Origin: Cacajao melanocephalus
Lineage: Eukaryota; Chordata; Mammalia; Primates; Pitheciidae
DNA length: 64,000 bases
Assembly: GCA_963573385.1 (NCBI GenBank)
Contig: CAUYLG010038538.1
Span: forward strand, 18,529 to 82,528
Reading direction: 5' to 3'
The translations under genes and the position numbers were made by a program. Below the pieces are notes generated by a model. That model was not told where the DNA came from, made no database searches, and saw nothing but the letters and a program-made list of their open reading frames with translations. This document shows, piece after piece, positions 34,901 through 49,025 of this stretch (positions are counted from its first letter, which is position 1; each line of letters opens with the position of its first letter).

Positions 34901-35689
34901 CACATAAACTACTGTTTTATGTATTAAATCAAAGAAGTTTGGTTTATGCCCACTATAACTCACCTTACTTTCTGTTCTACCTACATACAACTATTTAATA
35001 ACATCTTTTGTATCTACGCTTCTTGCAATATCTTACTTTTACATAAAAACGAGAGCCAAGGAGATAAGCTTAGCAGCAACACTGATGTAATTCTCAGGTC
35101 GAGTTTTATCTTTAAGTGTTCTTCTTTAACACTGAGTGCAATCGAATCTATTAGCTTGCTCTGGATAAACTGTGAGAATGAGCTATAAAGATTGCAAATG
35201 AGGGTTAGGATTCACTTTTAGGAGTCCTTATTTCTTTTTGCAGAAAATCTAGAATTCTTCATGCTTACCTTAACAAAACCCCAGCTGCCACTATGCCTCT
35301 GCCTGACAACCTCCACCATTTTCCCACCAATAAGACATAGGAAATAAAGGGCAATAAATATTAAATTTACTTTGCATGTGAAGTACCAGTAATTGTTGCT
35401 TAACACCCTACTCTGATGCACTTCAGCCTGTAGCTTTGAAGTGGAGTATTTCTAAAGCAACATCACACAACAGTTGAACTCAAGGATGTTCTTTATTCAG
35501 ATGTTCTTCCAGCTTTGAGAACTGATGCAGGCATCACTGTCCACCTTCCATCTGATGAGCCTTTCTGGCATTTTAATTACCTGAGTACTGGTTTTATCTA
35601 GCTAGAAGTTTATCCTAGTGTGGTGGCGGCAGTAGCAAAACAAGGTCACATTCACAATATCACCAGGGAGATCCAGACACATCACTTTC
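31901..35689. other. Unassigned AT-rich DNA
   Basis: No gene recognised. A poly-C run lies at about 33141-33150 and an oligo-T run at about 32082-32098. The 139-codon frame at 33945-34364 is the longest outside repeats but has no domain or coding signature. Confidence 0.45.
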
Positions 35690-37000
<1,311 letters not shown>

Positions 37001-37082
37001 AGAGTTACCTGTAAGCTGTAGGAGAAGGGACAAATCAAATCAGAGTTACCTGTAAGCTGTAGGAGAGGGGACAAATCAAATT
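37001..37082. repeat. 41-bp tandem duplication
   Basis: Two adjacent copies of a 41-bp unit starting 'agagttacctgtaagctgta' (37001-37041 and 37042-37082) differ at only two bases. Confidence 0.95.
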
Positions 37083-38917
37083 GAGTTCCTTCCTGAACTC
37101 AATTCCATTGGTAAAAAAGGAGATGGCAAAATCCATGAAGATTATTGGCTCATTCAGTCTACATATAGTTGAGTGCTTTATGTGCCTTTCTGAATATAAA
37201 ATATACATGCTCGTTTCAGAAAATAAAGTAAACCAAAGAAAACCCTGCTCCTCCTTGAAAACACTTTGGCATTTTCCCCTAGTATTTTATCTTAGGATCA
37301 CAATCCTAAATCCTGCTTTATTCACTAAACATGTTATCATGAGAGGCAAATGCTGCTAAACAGAAAGCCCGGAAAGTCTGAATCTCAGATTCTTTCGTGG
37401 AATTCAACAGGATGCTAAGGCTCGATGAGTCTCAATATTTTTACTTCACAGGCTCATTTAATGAGATAAAGAATGTAAAAAGCCTAGCACAGTTTGGGTA
37501 TATATAATTTATCAATAAATTATAGCCATTCTATCCTGAAAGCTAGTGAAATCAAGACGAGGGAACTAACAGAAAAAACCATCCATCAAGTAACTAGGAA
37601 CTATCCTCAGGACTTCAGTGCTTTCAAAACTGCCAGGAAGGGGTGTGTGTATGCATGTGCGCATGTGCATGCATGTGCATGTGTATGTACATGCCATACT
37701 TATGCAAAAATGTGCACGCATGCATGCCTTGATGTATATTACCTTAAGACCCTACCAGAGTGGAAGTCTCTTCTGGGCAGGGACAGGGAGATGGATGCCT
37801 TCTGAAGGAGCTTGTCGGGAAAACTGAGGCAGGCTGCTGATCACTCTGCAGTTCTGCTAGACATTTCTGTCACTGTGAAAAAGGAGTCACCATTCATGAT
37901 AGAATCTGCTGGGCCCTTTGCTCCTGTACAGTCTCTAAGTAGCAGGCATTCCTATCCTGTACTTTGGAGCTGCCATGCCAAGATGGCATGCTGAGATTTT
38001 GCAAGCTCTGGACCAAACGCGTTATTTTTTGAGCTAGATGTGGCTCAGGGAATATAAGAAGAGTGCAAGGTAATGAAATCAAGACTCTGCCAACAAAATT
38101 ACCCCCTTATTCCCTGCCATTAAGATAGTTCTGCTTTACTCTACAGGATATTAAGAGGAGTTAGTTCAATAAGTCCTATTATTTATTACAGCCACCATTT
38201 ACAAAAGAAATAGTTTCCACCCTCTTGCTTTAGGAAAATGGACTAATTTCTATCATCACTTATGGTCACAGAAACATCAGTTTCCTAGCCAGTGGAACTC
38301 CAAACTGCAGATAAAAAAATACAAGATGACAGAGGAATAAGGCAATAGAGCAAGGAATGGAAGCTTCTGACTTTCTAGCATTTACTTTGAAAGTCAAAGA
38401 AATATGGGAAACTTTTAGAGGCAGCAAAGTGGACTGCAAATGTGGAAATGCAGGTTTCCAGGTGTACCCACATAGAAATTTAACCTCAAAGAAAGGTAGC
38501 AATTTTACCACAATTCACTGACAGGTTGAATTTCCAGCTTTCATGTAAAGTCATAGAAAATAACAGTAAATGCAGTCTTTTCAAATAAACACAACTATCT
38601 CTTTTGTTCTCATTCAATCAAATTCAAAACGAAACACAATGTCTGGATACATTTAAGTTCCTTGACAGTTAAATGCATTTGTAATGTTGTTGGTAAAGGA
38701 AAAATTATATATTTTAATGCACTAATGCAAGAGAGACCTCTATCTCCTGACATCTTTGAAAGTATATATTTATAATTTTCTCTTTCCAAAATTATAATTA
38801 TTTCAACCAGTTTCTTAAGTTAAAAATAAAATATTTACTTTTCTACAATCATAAACATTTTGAGTATTCTTGAAGAGTAATAGTCTTTAGTTGATAACTC
38901 TACTGCATGCATAGGGA
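37083..38917. other. Unassigned DNA with a Z-DNA-prone tract
   Basis: No gene. A GT/AT/GC alternating tract lies at 37643-37694 and a shorter GCATGC-rich piece at about 37711-37727. Confidence 0.45.
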
Positions 38918-38950
38918 TTATATATATATATATATAATATATAATATATA
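38918..38950. repeat. (TA)n microsatellite
   Basis: About 33 bases of nearly uninterrupted TA with two AA slips. Confidence 0.9.
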
Positions 38951-39499
38951 CATGGATAATTTTAAAAGTATTTAAATAGCCACCATTTCATATTTTCTGG
39001 TCTAGTTTCTCTTTAATTAAAGGCTATAAAAATCCACAGGGACTTTTGAATAGCTGTTACTTCTAAGAAGACAGTCAAATAGGAGTTCCCAGTCACCTGG
39101 GGAGCCAGTAAGAAAACACACTTTAACAAAGTACAAGTGCAATTGCCTAAAAATTTGGAGTCTCACTTCTGGTACTGCCACCTCTGATGAGCATTTGACT
39201 TGAAAAAGTGACTTAACTCCATGGAACCTAGTACACACTTCTTCCCACATTAGATTACAGGACAAGAACAGGGTGCTTTGAAAAAACATTGAAAATATAC
39301 AAACTTTGTGGAGTTGTTTGGATTAAAAAAAAATTAGATGTTTTATAAATATGTAATAAAAAAGTGGAATTCCATCTATTATTCCATTCTCTGGAGATAA
39401 TTGCCTTCAACAGTTCCATTTCTCTGCTCATCTTACTTTTATTGTGGTTATTTTACTTTTTAAAAGAAAATGGGATCGTGACACACATATTGTGAGGCA
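38951..39499. other. Unassigned AT-rich DNA
   Basis: Nothing recognised. Confidence 0.4.
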
Positions 39500-39900
39500 A
39501 GTCTTATTTCACTTTGTAAGGCTACATTCCTAGAATGGAGTTACTTCCAAATGGAAAATATACCACAGTGTTCTTGTGTCTTGTGTATTTAACTGCTACT
39601 CTACTGAGGGATATTTGGGTTGACTCTCATATCTTGCAATTAAACAATGATGCAATTAAAACCTGTCTATATAATTTTTCCTGTACATGCACATTCACAC
39701 ACATGCATGCACAAGCACACAGCCACATTTTTTCCTTTCGGAGAAACTCTCAGAAGTGGCAATGCAGGATCAAAGACTATACACATTTCAGATTTTAATC
39801 AAGTCTATCTGCTCTGCAAAAAGTATACCGATTGACAGTCCTATCAACAGTGTATGAGAGTGCTTATGCCTCAAAACTTTCCTTTCTTCTTGTATTCCCT
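39500..39900 (-). repeat. Old L1 ORF2 3' fragment, antisense
   Basis: On the plus strand it contains 'agaagtggcaatgcaggatc', 'catttcagattttaatcaag' and 'cctatcaacagtgtatgaga', the antisense order of an old L1 ORF2 end. The left boundary is uncertain. Confidence 0.45.
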
Positions 39901-41099
39901 ATTGAAAGTACTACAATTGTCAGCACGTAGTCAGCATGCTACCACGTGTGCTTGGATGAGTGAAAGAAAGCATCAATATTAAATGAACAAACAGTTTATT
40001 TAAGCAGCTATTGACATATACAGTCCTGAATATATACATGTATCTTCATAAATGGCATATTACATACCTCAGATTCAACAAGCATCCCAAATAGATCTAT
40101 TTACAATATTTAAAATGTAAAATTCTCTAGTCTTCCATAATTTGTTATTGTTTATTTAAATATAATTTATGGCTTCTGAGCAAAGGAGACTAAGTCATGC
40201 AATCCTTTCGGTATTTTACATGATATACACTTGTATTTTAAAATATTTAAACAGATGTAGCATCTCTATAATTTTCATTAGGAGCTCTCAACTACACCAA
40301 AATACAATTATAATGCCTCTATACTTTGAAATGTTAACTCTCTTTTCAAACTAATGAACAAGTTTCACTGATCGCAAAGTGTTCCCTGCAAGCAAGTTCT
40401 GTTTAGAAGCTCCTTAACTCTTAGAGGGCAAAGGATTATAAATGTTTAAATTATTATTTGGGTGATAGCAGAAACTTGAGCTTTGGAAGAATCAAAACGA
40501 CTTGAAATTGCAACTGAGAGAAGTGTCTCTCATTTTATGCAAGGGATGCTGTTGTTAAACAGTTGCTAAGAAAAAAGAAAATTATGCATCAAACAATATT
40601 TGAATTTCTCAGAGGAGAGTCTATTAGATAGGAAAACTTCTTAAGATAAAGTGGAACATAGTTTACAAGATAATTAAGTGGAACACAGTTCACAAATAAT
40701 TGGAGGCTTCTTAGCAACTATTTTTATGATTGTGATTTTTAAAAATATTTTATGATTGTGATTTTTTGAGTTATAATTTCACTTTAAGATTTCATAATTG
40801 GCACATAGGAATCAGGTCAAAGAATGAAATCCAGAACTTGAGTTCAGTATTCAATGAAAGTAACATAGTGATGTCAAATCTGTTAGTTCATTTGGGCTGC
40901 ATGGGCAAGACAGAGGAATGATTCAAAACCTAACAGCTAAGGTCACACTCAGCAAGAGAACAGGGCAAAGAAGTGGCTTAAATACAAGTACATATTGCAG
41001 AAGCAGAGGTCATGAAGATTCAGACTCAAGAGAGACAAGTGGCAGAAATGTGGCAGGCAGATGGAAAAAGAACTAACATGCATTGATTTTTCAACATAC
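39901..41099. other. Unassigned AT-rich DNA
   Basis: Nothing recognised beyond local duplication of 'tatgattgtgatttt' near 40723 and 40750. Confidence 0.4.
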
Positions 41100-41270
41100 A
41101 CCAGGCACGATGGCATCTTTTCAGACAGCTCTTACTTCTCTTAATCCTTCCTACAGCCTCTGGCAGTCATTTATACTGATATTTATAGAAGAGGAATTGA
41201 AGCTCAGAGAACCTAAGTGGCTTTCCCAAGGGTTACTCAGTTAATACAAGTTAAGGTTAAAGCAACAAAT
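41100..41270 (-). repeat. MIR fragment
   Basis: Contains 'gaagaggaattgaagctcag' followed by 'agaacctaagtggctttccc' and 'aagggttactcag', the antisense MIR core. Confidence 0.7.
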
Positions 41271-42509
41271 AGGATGTTCTTTGAACTGCCTTATGCTACA
41301 GACCAGGGTGAAGACCCCAGTGAGAACAATCTGTCTTATAATAGGGAGGGAACTTGTCTTTGCAGTAAGCTTCTGAAACTCTTCCTGAGAGTAGGAAGTA
41401 AGAACTCGTTTCCTAATATGGGATTAAGTTTAGTCTAGCAGTTCTTCTAAGTATCATTCTAGGACCACATCTGTAAATATTGCCTGAATCCTATTAAAAT
41501 GCAGGTTAAAGAGTTTTAACAAACAACACACATGACTTTTAAGCACAGTAATGCTTTAGAAATACTGATTTAAAGGCTCAAAGCTACTGGTAATCTTATA
41601 AACTTTGATACCTAGCATATCCAAAAAAAACCCTGATATTTAAAAGTCAGAGGAAAGTTATCCAGTTTTGCAGTTTCTTAATATGATTAAAAATAACCAT
41701 GAAATGAGCAGAGCAGAATTAATTCCATCCTTAGTGACAAATTAAGTCAGAGCAGGAAAAAAGAAATACATACTAGCAATCAATTTCAAGAATGATCAAA
41801 TAACAAATGACAGAATTACTAAACACTAATCACAGAAGTGTCAATTACATTAAAGCATGTGAAAAGCATCTGAATGGCAAACTATCATACGTTGATAGTT
41901 CTCGTGGGTTTTCACACCGTTGAGTTAAGATGGGGTGTAAGTCATTGGAAGAGTATTTTCTAAAGCAGCTGTTCACTTATTATTTTCAGATATATTAGAA
42001 TAAGGCCTCAGGTAATTAAAGTTCCACCTTCAATTTAATTACCAAGTACTCTATCTAAGTGAGTCTGGTAGATACCATACAGGAAAGTCAAGGAGTCTAA
42101 GGGCCAAAAGATACGTTAAGTCTCAATTGGGAATTGTACATAAAAATTGTCTAACGGGCAAAGGGGGATTCTTCCTAGACTATGTACTTTTGGTACCTAG
42201 GATGGACTCCAACAATGTCGAGAAGAAAAAAATGTTATTCAGGAAACAAATTTCCTTTCCTTGATTCGACATGCCTTTCAGAAATACTGTTTTCTTTCTT
42301 ATTTTTTGTTTTTGCATTTCAAACACTAACTACATTCACAATAACTTCCCAACTCACCTCAAATAATATCATGTTACTCACAACTTCAGGCATGATATTC
42401 AAGCATAAAGGGATTTGTCACCCATGAATACATGCATAAGTTCTAAAGTGACTCAGGAAAATTTAGTTAACCTTTACTTTGTTTTATAAAATCTCTTAGC
42501 ACTATCCAA
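41271..42509. other. Unassigned DNA, possible MER5-like remnant
   Basis: About 41440-41570 loosely follows a MER5-type pattern; the remainder shows nothing I recognise. Confidence 0.3.
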
Positions 42510-42710
42510 ATTATTTATATCAATCATCTACTTTAATGCCCATCACAGTTCTGTGAGATATGTTATCAATATACTCATTTTACCAATGAGACCAAGACTC
42601 AGAAAAGACAGGAAAGTTGCCTAAGTCACAGAGTCTGTAAGTACTGGAGCCAGGATTTCATCCCACGAAATCTGACTCTAGAGGCCAAACCTTAATCATG
42701 ATGCCATGCT
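42510..42710 (-). repeat. MIR element
   Basis: Antisense MIR: 'catcacagttctgtgagata', 'attttaccaatgagaccaag', 'cctaagtcacagagtctgta', 'agtactggagccaggatttc', 'ctgactctagaggcc'. Confidence 0.85.
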
Positions 42711-43176
42711 AACAGCAATTACAAACACAAATGTGAATATACGTGGTATCCAAATCAGCACAAATGTCTCCAACACGGGGTACTTAATGCTTTTAGGAAA
42801 ATAAATGCTAAGTTTTAAAATTATGTATATTGCACATGTTTTCGATAAAGGTGCTTTACACAGTTGAGTGTGAATTTAATTTTGATTCTAACTAGCTCAG
42901 TTTCTAGAATCTAAGACTTTAATAATGAGAATCAAAGTTTATACTGAGAAAGCTGAATCTTTGAAAGATTCTAAAGTTTTTTTTCAAAAATGAAAAAAAT
43001 AAAATGATTTCAGTATAGCCTGATTGTTATGTACTTTAGTTATTTGAAAATTGACAATTTGTTAACGGTTTTGGAATGAGATAAACTAGGATCAAATCCA
43101 AATTTAGTCACTGACTATTGACGTGATCCTGGCCAAAAACTCACTGTTAGGACTCATTGTTGTAATCCTATATGTT
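42711..43176. other. Unassigned AT-rich DNA
   Basis: Nothing recognised. Confidence 0.4.
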
Positions 43177-43458
43177 AAGAAAGAAGACCAATGGGACTCC
43201 ATGTTTGGGTCGCCTTCCACGAACACTCCCTTTGTGGAAGGCTCTCTTCCCCTCCTAAACTCCATCTCTCTCTATTCCCTTCTACTCAATGTAGAAGCTG
43301 TCTTTCCTTTCCTGGATTCCATCTTTTCTTTCTCTCACTCAGTGTGAGAGTTAGCTGTTTCTTTCTCTCTCCTTCTCCTATTTCTCTCTCCCTCTCTAAA
43401 TAAATTAAGAAATAAAATTAAAAATTAAAAAAATTAAAAAAAAAGAAAGTAGACTAAT
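43177..43458 (+). mobile_element. Retroposed sequence of unknown origin with TSD and A-rich tail
   Basis: An insert of about 250 bp (43193-43442) ends in an 'aaataaa' signal and a long A-rich tail. It is flanked by 'aagaaagaagaccaat' (43177-43192) and 'aagaaagtagactaat' (43443-43458), matching at 14 of 16 bases. These are hallmarks of L1-mediated retroposition. The body starts 'gggactccatgtttgggtcg', is CT-rich, and matches no Alu, L1 or SVA that I know. It could be a truncated processed pseudogene, a non-coding RNA or an LTR-derived transcript. Confidence 0.6.
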
Positions 43459-43487
43459 TATTACCACAAATGCTCTTCATGGTCAGG

Positions 43488-43637
43488 CTACATCAGAATC
43501 TAGTAGGAGACTTGCTAAAACTTCACATTTTTAGGACTTAGACCAAAATATATTGAATCAAAATCTCTGATGGTAGAGATCCACATTTTAAACAAGTCCT
43601 CCAAGTGAACATGTAAGCATTGGATTTTGAAAACTAA
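43488..43637 (+). mobile_element. MER5-like hAT MITE fragment
   Basis: Shows 'tcagaatctagtaggagact', 'tgctaaaacttcac', 'attgaatcaaaatctctgat', 'cacattttaaacaagtcctc' in MER5A order. Confidence 0.65.
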
Positions 43638-44246
43638 TGGACTAGATGACTTAAATATTTCCAAGACACAATTTCCCAATTAAAATAAATTACAGCTTCT
43701 TTTCTCCAATTTTAAAGAAAAAAAAGCTAATAATTTAATTATATCAAAAATCAGTGAACTACAATTAATAAACACCCTGTTTCCCTTTTAAATATAAATT
43801 CTAAATTTAGGTCATATTTTTGCTCCCACATTTGCATGTATGCTGTTAGAAGTGGCCAGGCTATATCTTGGATGCTTTGCTGCTTAGAAATTTCTTCCAC
43901 CAGATTTTCTAGGTCATCACTCTCAAGTTCAAATTTCCACAGGTTTGTGGGGCATGGTCACAATGTAGCCATGTTCTTTGCTAAGGTGTAAACCTGGGTG
44001 ACCTTTGATGTAGCACCCAGTAAATTACTCATTTCCATCTGAGACCTGATCAACCTGGATTTCACTGTCTACTCTACTATCAGCATTTTGATTACAACCA
44101 GTCTGTAAGAAATTCCAAACTTTCCCTCACCTTGTCTTTTTGAGCCTTCCAAACTTTCAGCCTCTGCCCATTGCCCAGTTCCAAAGCTGTGTCCACATTT
44201 TCAGACATCTTTTGAGCAATGCTTCCCTCCTTGGTATCAGCTTTTT
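43638..44246. other. Unassigned DNA
   Basis: No gene recognised. Moderate GC at 43840-44240 without a known repeat signature. Confidence 0.4.
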
Positions 44247-44661
44247 GTGTTAGGCCGTTTTTGCATTACTATAAAAAAATCCCAGAGACTGAACAATTCA
44301 TAAAGAAGAGGTTTAACTGGTCTACAGTTCTTCAGGCATTAATAGAAGCTTGGTGCTGATATCTGCTTGGCTTCTGAGGAGGTCTCAGGAAGTTTACAAT
44401 CATGGCAGAAGGTGGATGGGGATCAGGTATATCATGTGGCGAAAGAAGGAGCAAGAGAGACAGAGTGAAGGAAAGGTGTCACACATTTTTAAATGACCAG
44501 ATCTCACGAGAACTCACTCACTATTATGAAGACAGCACCAAGCCAAGCCATGAGAGATCTGCCTCCATGACCTAAACATCTCCAACCAGGCCCCACCCCC
44601 AGCATTGAAAATTATGATTAAACATGAGATTTGAGTAGGGACAAATATCCAAACTAATTTA
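44247..44661 (-). repeat. MaLR (MLT1/MST-type) LTR
   Basis: Inverted MaLR LTR: 'tgttaggccgtttttgcatt', 'cttctgaggaggtctcagga', 'catggcagaaggtggatggg', 'agatctcacgagaactcact', and the antisense U3 end 'gagatttgagtagggacaaa'. It is more diverged than the pair at 27048-27777, and I cannot define a TSD. Confidence 0.85.
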
Positions 44662-44689
44662 TAATTTTTTTGTATCTGGAATATTGCAG

Positions 44690-47600
44690 TCTCACTCTTT
44701 TAGCTACTTTTAAATATACAATAAAATATTGTTAACTATAGCCATCCTATTGCACTACTGAATACTCTATCTTATTCATTCAAACTATTTTTGTACCCAT
44801 TAACCATCCTCACTTTATCCTCATCCCCTCATTACCCTTCTCAACCTCTGATAACCATCATTCTACTTTCTGTCTCCATGAGTTCAATTATTCTTTTGTT
44901 TTAGCTCCCACATGTGCATTAGAACATGTGATATCTGTCTTTCTGTGCCTGGATCATTTCACTTATCATAATGCCCTGCAATTCCGTCTATGTTGTTTCA
45001 AATAATAGGATTTTATTCTTTTTTTATGGCTGAATAATATTCCATTGTGTATTATGTACCATGTTTTCTTTACCTACGTTTATTTTAAGTTGTTGGACAG
45101 TTAGATTGATTTCATATCTTGACTATTGTTAATAGCAATGCAGTAAACATGAAAGTGTAGATATCTCTTCAATATATCGATCCCCTTACTTTTGAACAAA
45201 CACCCAACTGTGGAATTTCTTGACAGTTTCCTCATTCTATTTTTGGCTTTTTGAGAAACCTTCATACTGTTTTTCGTAGTGGCTGTACTACCTAAATTCC
45301 CACCAACAGTGTGCAAGATTTCCCTTTATCCACATCCTGTACAGCATTCATTGCCTGTTTTTCAGATAAAAGCCATTTTAAGTTTTGATTTCCATTTCTC
45401 TGATAATTAATGATGGTGAACATTTTCAATATACCTGTTGGTTATTTGTACGTCTTCTTTTGAGAAATGTCTATTAACATCATTGGCCCAATGAATTTTT
45501 TTAAAGCTTTTTATTTTTAGAGACAAGATCTTGCTCAGGTTGCAATGCAGTGATGTCATTATAGCTCACTGTAACCTTGAACTCCTGGGCTCAAGTAATC
45601 CTCTCATCTCAGCCTCCCTCGTAGCTAGGACTACAAGGACATACCACCATGCCCAGCTAATTTTCTTTATTTTTTAGAGGTGGGGTCTTGCTATATTTCC
45701 GAGGATGGAGGCCAATTTTTTAATTGAATTACATTTTTCCTATAGAGTTGTTTGAGCTCCTTATATATTCTTATATCCTTATATGTTCCTTGTCAGATGG
45801 ATAGTTTGCAAATATTTTCTCCCTTTCTGTGGACTATCTCTTCATTTGTTGATAGTTCCCTTTGCTATGCATAAACCTTTTAGCTTAATGTGATGTCATT
45901 TGCCCCTTTTTGCTTTGGTTGACTGTGCGTTAGAAGTCTAACTCAATAAATCTTTGTCTGGGACAACGTCCTGGAGAGTTTCCCTAAGGTTTTCTGCTAG
46001 TAGTTTCATAGTTTCGAGTCTTAGATTTAAGTCTTTAATCCATTTTGATTTTATTTTTTATATGGCCAGAGATAGGAGTCTGATTTCATTCTTCTGAAAA
46101 TGGATATCCAGTTTTCCCATTTATTGAAGAGGTTCTCCTTTCCCTAATGTATATTCTTGACAGCTTTGTCAAAAATGAGTTGCCTGTATATATGCAAATT
46201 TATTTCTGAGTTTTCTATTCTATTCCATTAGTCTATGTGTCTGTTTTTATGCCAGCATCATGCTTATTTGGTTTCAATAGCTTTGTAGTATAATTTTAAG
46301 TTGAATAATGTGATTCCTTTAATTTTGTTCTTTCTTGCTCAGCATGGCTTTGGGTGTTTAGGGTCTTTTGTGATTCCATATCAATTTTAGTATTATTTTT
46401 TCTATGTCTGTGAAGAACGTAATTGGTATTTTGATAAGAATTGCAGTCAATCTGCAGACTGCTTTGAGCAATAAGGATATTTTAACAATATTGAGTCTTC
46501 CAATCCATGACATGGAATATCTTTCCATTTTTTTTTGTGTCCTCTTGAATTTCTTTCATCAGTGTTTTGTAGTCTTTGTTGTAGGGATCTTTTCACATCT
46601 TTGGATTAGTTTATTTCTAGGTATTCCATTTTGTTTATAGCAAATATGAATGGAATTACTTTATTGGTTTCTTTTTCAAATTGTTCACTCGTCATATAGA
46701 AATACTATTGTTTTGTATGTAGATTTTGTATCCTGAAACTTCACTGAATGTATAAGTTTTAATTGTATTCTGGTAGAGTCTTTAGGTTTTTTAAACATAA
46801 ACTATGTATGCAAATAAGACAATCTGACTTCCTTTCCAATTTGGAAGCCCTTTATTTTTTATTTCTGTCTAATGCTCTGGCTAGGACTTTCAGTACTCTG
46901 TTGAACAAAAGTGGTGAAAGTGAGCATCCTACTTTGTTCCAGATCTTAAAGATTTCACTTTTTCCTCATAAAATATGACACTAGCTTTGGGTTTTTCATA
47001 CACGGCTTTTACTGTGTTGGGATATGTTTCACCTATATCCAGTTTGTTGAGGGTTTTTATCATAAAGCTATGTTGAATTTTATCAAATGCTTTGTTTTTG
47101 CCATCAATTGTAATAATCATAGGGTTTTTTCTTTATTATGTTGATATAAATGTATCACATTTATTGATTTGCATAAATTTAACCATCCCTGGGATTAATC
47201 CCACTTGGTCATCATGAGTGATCTTTTTGGTGTGTTGTTGAATTCAGTTTACCAGTACTTTGTGGTATATTTTTCTTCTGTATTCATAAGAAATATTGGC
47301 CTGCGGTTTTTCTTTTTACCTTGTGTTTTTTCTGGTTTTGGTACCAGGTTAATATTGGCTGTGTGGATTAAGTTTGGAAGTATTTCTTCAGCCTTGATTT
47401 TTTAAAATACTTCGAGTAGGATTGGTATTAGTTCTATTTCAAATGTTTGGTAGAATTCAGCAGTGAAACCTGGGCTTTTCTTTGACAGCATTTTATTATT
47501 GCTTCACTGTCATTGTTTTTGGTCAGTTCAGGTTGTGGATTTTTTTCATGGTTTAATCTTGGTAGATTTTATATGTCTAGAAATATATCCATTTCTTCAA

Positions 47601-49025
47601 GGTTTTCTGATCTATTGGCATATAGTTGCTCATAATAGTCTCTAATAATTATTTGAATTTCTGTGGTATCAGTTGTAATGTTTCCTTTTACATCTCTGAT
47701 TTTATTTATTTTGATCACTCTTTATATAATCTGGCTAAAGTTTTATATATATTATTTTTTCAACAAACCAAATTTCATTTATTGATATTTTGTATGTTTT
47801 TGGTTTAATTTCATTTATTTTGATCTAATCTTTATTATTTCCTTTAACTATTTTGGGGGTTTGCGTTGCTCTTGCTTTTCTAGTTCTTTAAGATGCATCT
47901 TTGGGTGTTTATTTTTAAATTTTCTACTTTTTTATGTAGGTGTTAATTGCTATAAATTTCCCTAGTAGAACTTTTTTGCTCTATTCCATAAGATTTGGTA
48001 TGTTGTGTTTCCATTTTCATTTGATTCAAGAAATTTAAAATTTTTCTTCTTAATTTCTTCATTGACCTGATAGTCATTCAGGAGCATATTTTTTAGTTTT
48101 CATGTGTTTGTATTACTTCCAAAGTTCCTCTTATTATAAATATTTAGTTTTATATCATGTGGTCTGAAAAGATAATGTGATTTCAAATTTTTTGAGACTT
48201 GTTTTGTAGCCTAATATATGATCTATTCTAAAAAATGTTTCATGTGCTATGGAGAAGAATGTATTCTGCAGATATTTGATGAAATTTTTTGCAAACAATT
48301 ATTAGGCCTGTTTGGTCTATAGTGAAGATTAAGTTTCATGTTTCTCTGTTGATTTTCTGTCTGGATAATTGGTTCAATGCTGAAAGTAGGGTGTTGAAGT
48401 TCCTGGCTATTAACTGTATTGGGGTCTATCCTCTTTAACTCTAATAATATTTGCTTTATATATCTGGATGCTCCAGTGTTGGGTGCATATATATTTACTA
48501 CTATTATGTCCTCTTGCTGTATTGATCCTTTTAATATTATATAATGACCCATTTTTTTTTTACAGTTTTTGTCTTAAAATCTATTTTATCTAAGTATAGC
48601 TACTTCTGCTCACCTTTGTTTTCCATTTGCATGAAATATTTTCAATCCCTTTCTCTTCAGTCTGTGTTTGTCTTTATAGCTGAAGTTAGTTTCTTGTATG
48701 CAGCTTATAGTTGGTTTTATTTTTAAATCCATTCAGCCTCACTATTTTTTTTTTTGAGAATTTAGTCCATTTTCATCCAGTGTTTTATTCATAACCAAGG
48801 ACTCAGTGCCACCATTTCTTTATTTGTGTTCTAGTTGTTTTGTGGTCCTTTTTCTTACTTCCTTCCTTTCTGTTTTCCCTTGTGTAAAGGTGATTTTCTC
48901 TGGTATTTTAAAAGTTTCTTGCTTTTTATTTTCTGTGTATCTGTTATAGGATTGTTTTTGTGGTGACTATGAGGCTTGCAAGTAAAATCTTACAACCACT
49001 CCTTTTAAACTGATCACGAATTAAC
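44690..49025 (-). mobile_element. L1 element, antisense, 5'-truncated
   Basis: About 4.1 kb of L1 excluding the Alu: 3' UTR at 44690-44900, then ORF2 antisense up to about 48560, then ORF2 5' sequence to about 49025. It keeps the reverse-transcriptase block 46929-47120 ('KAFDKIQHSFMIKTLNKLDI') and an endonuclease block 48247-48552 ('KGSIQQEDIIVVNIYAPNTG'). Frames are broken throughout, so no ORF2 protein is possible. An intermediate-age L1 (MA/PB type) is my best guess. Confidence 0.88.
45505..45711 (-). repeat. Old Alu monomer or AluJ fragment inside the L1
   Basis: Inverted Alu sequence ('cttgaactcctgggctcaag', 'tagctaggactacaaggaca', 'ccatgcccagctaatttt', 'ggggtcttgctatatttcc') interrupts L1 ORF2; L1 resumes at about 45712. 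Confidence 0.8.
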
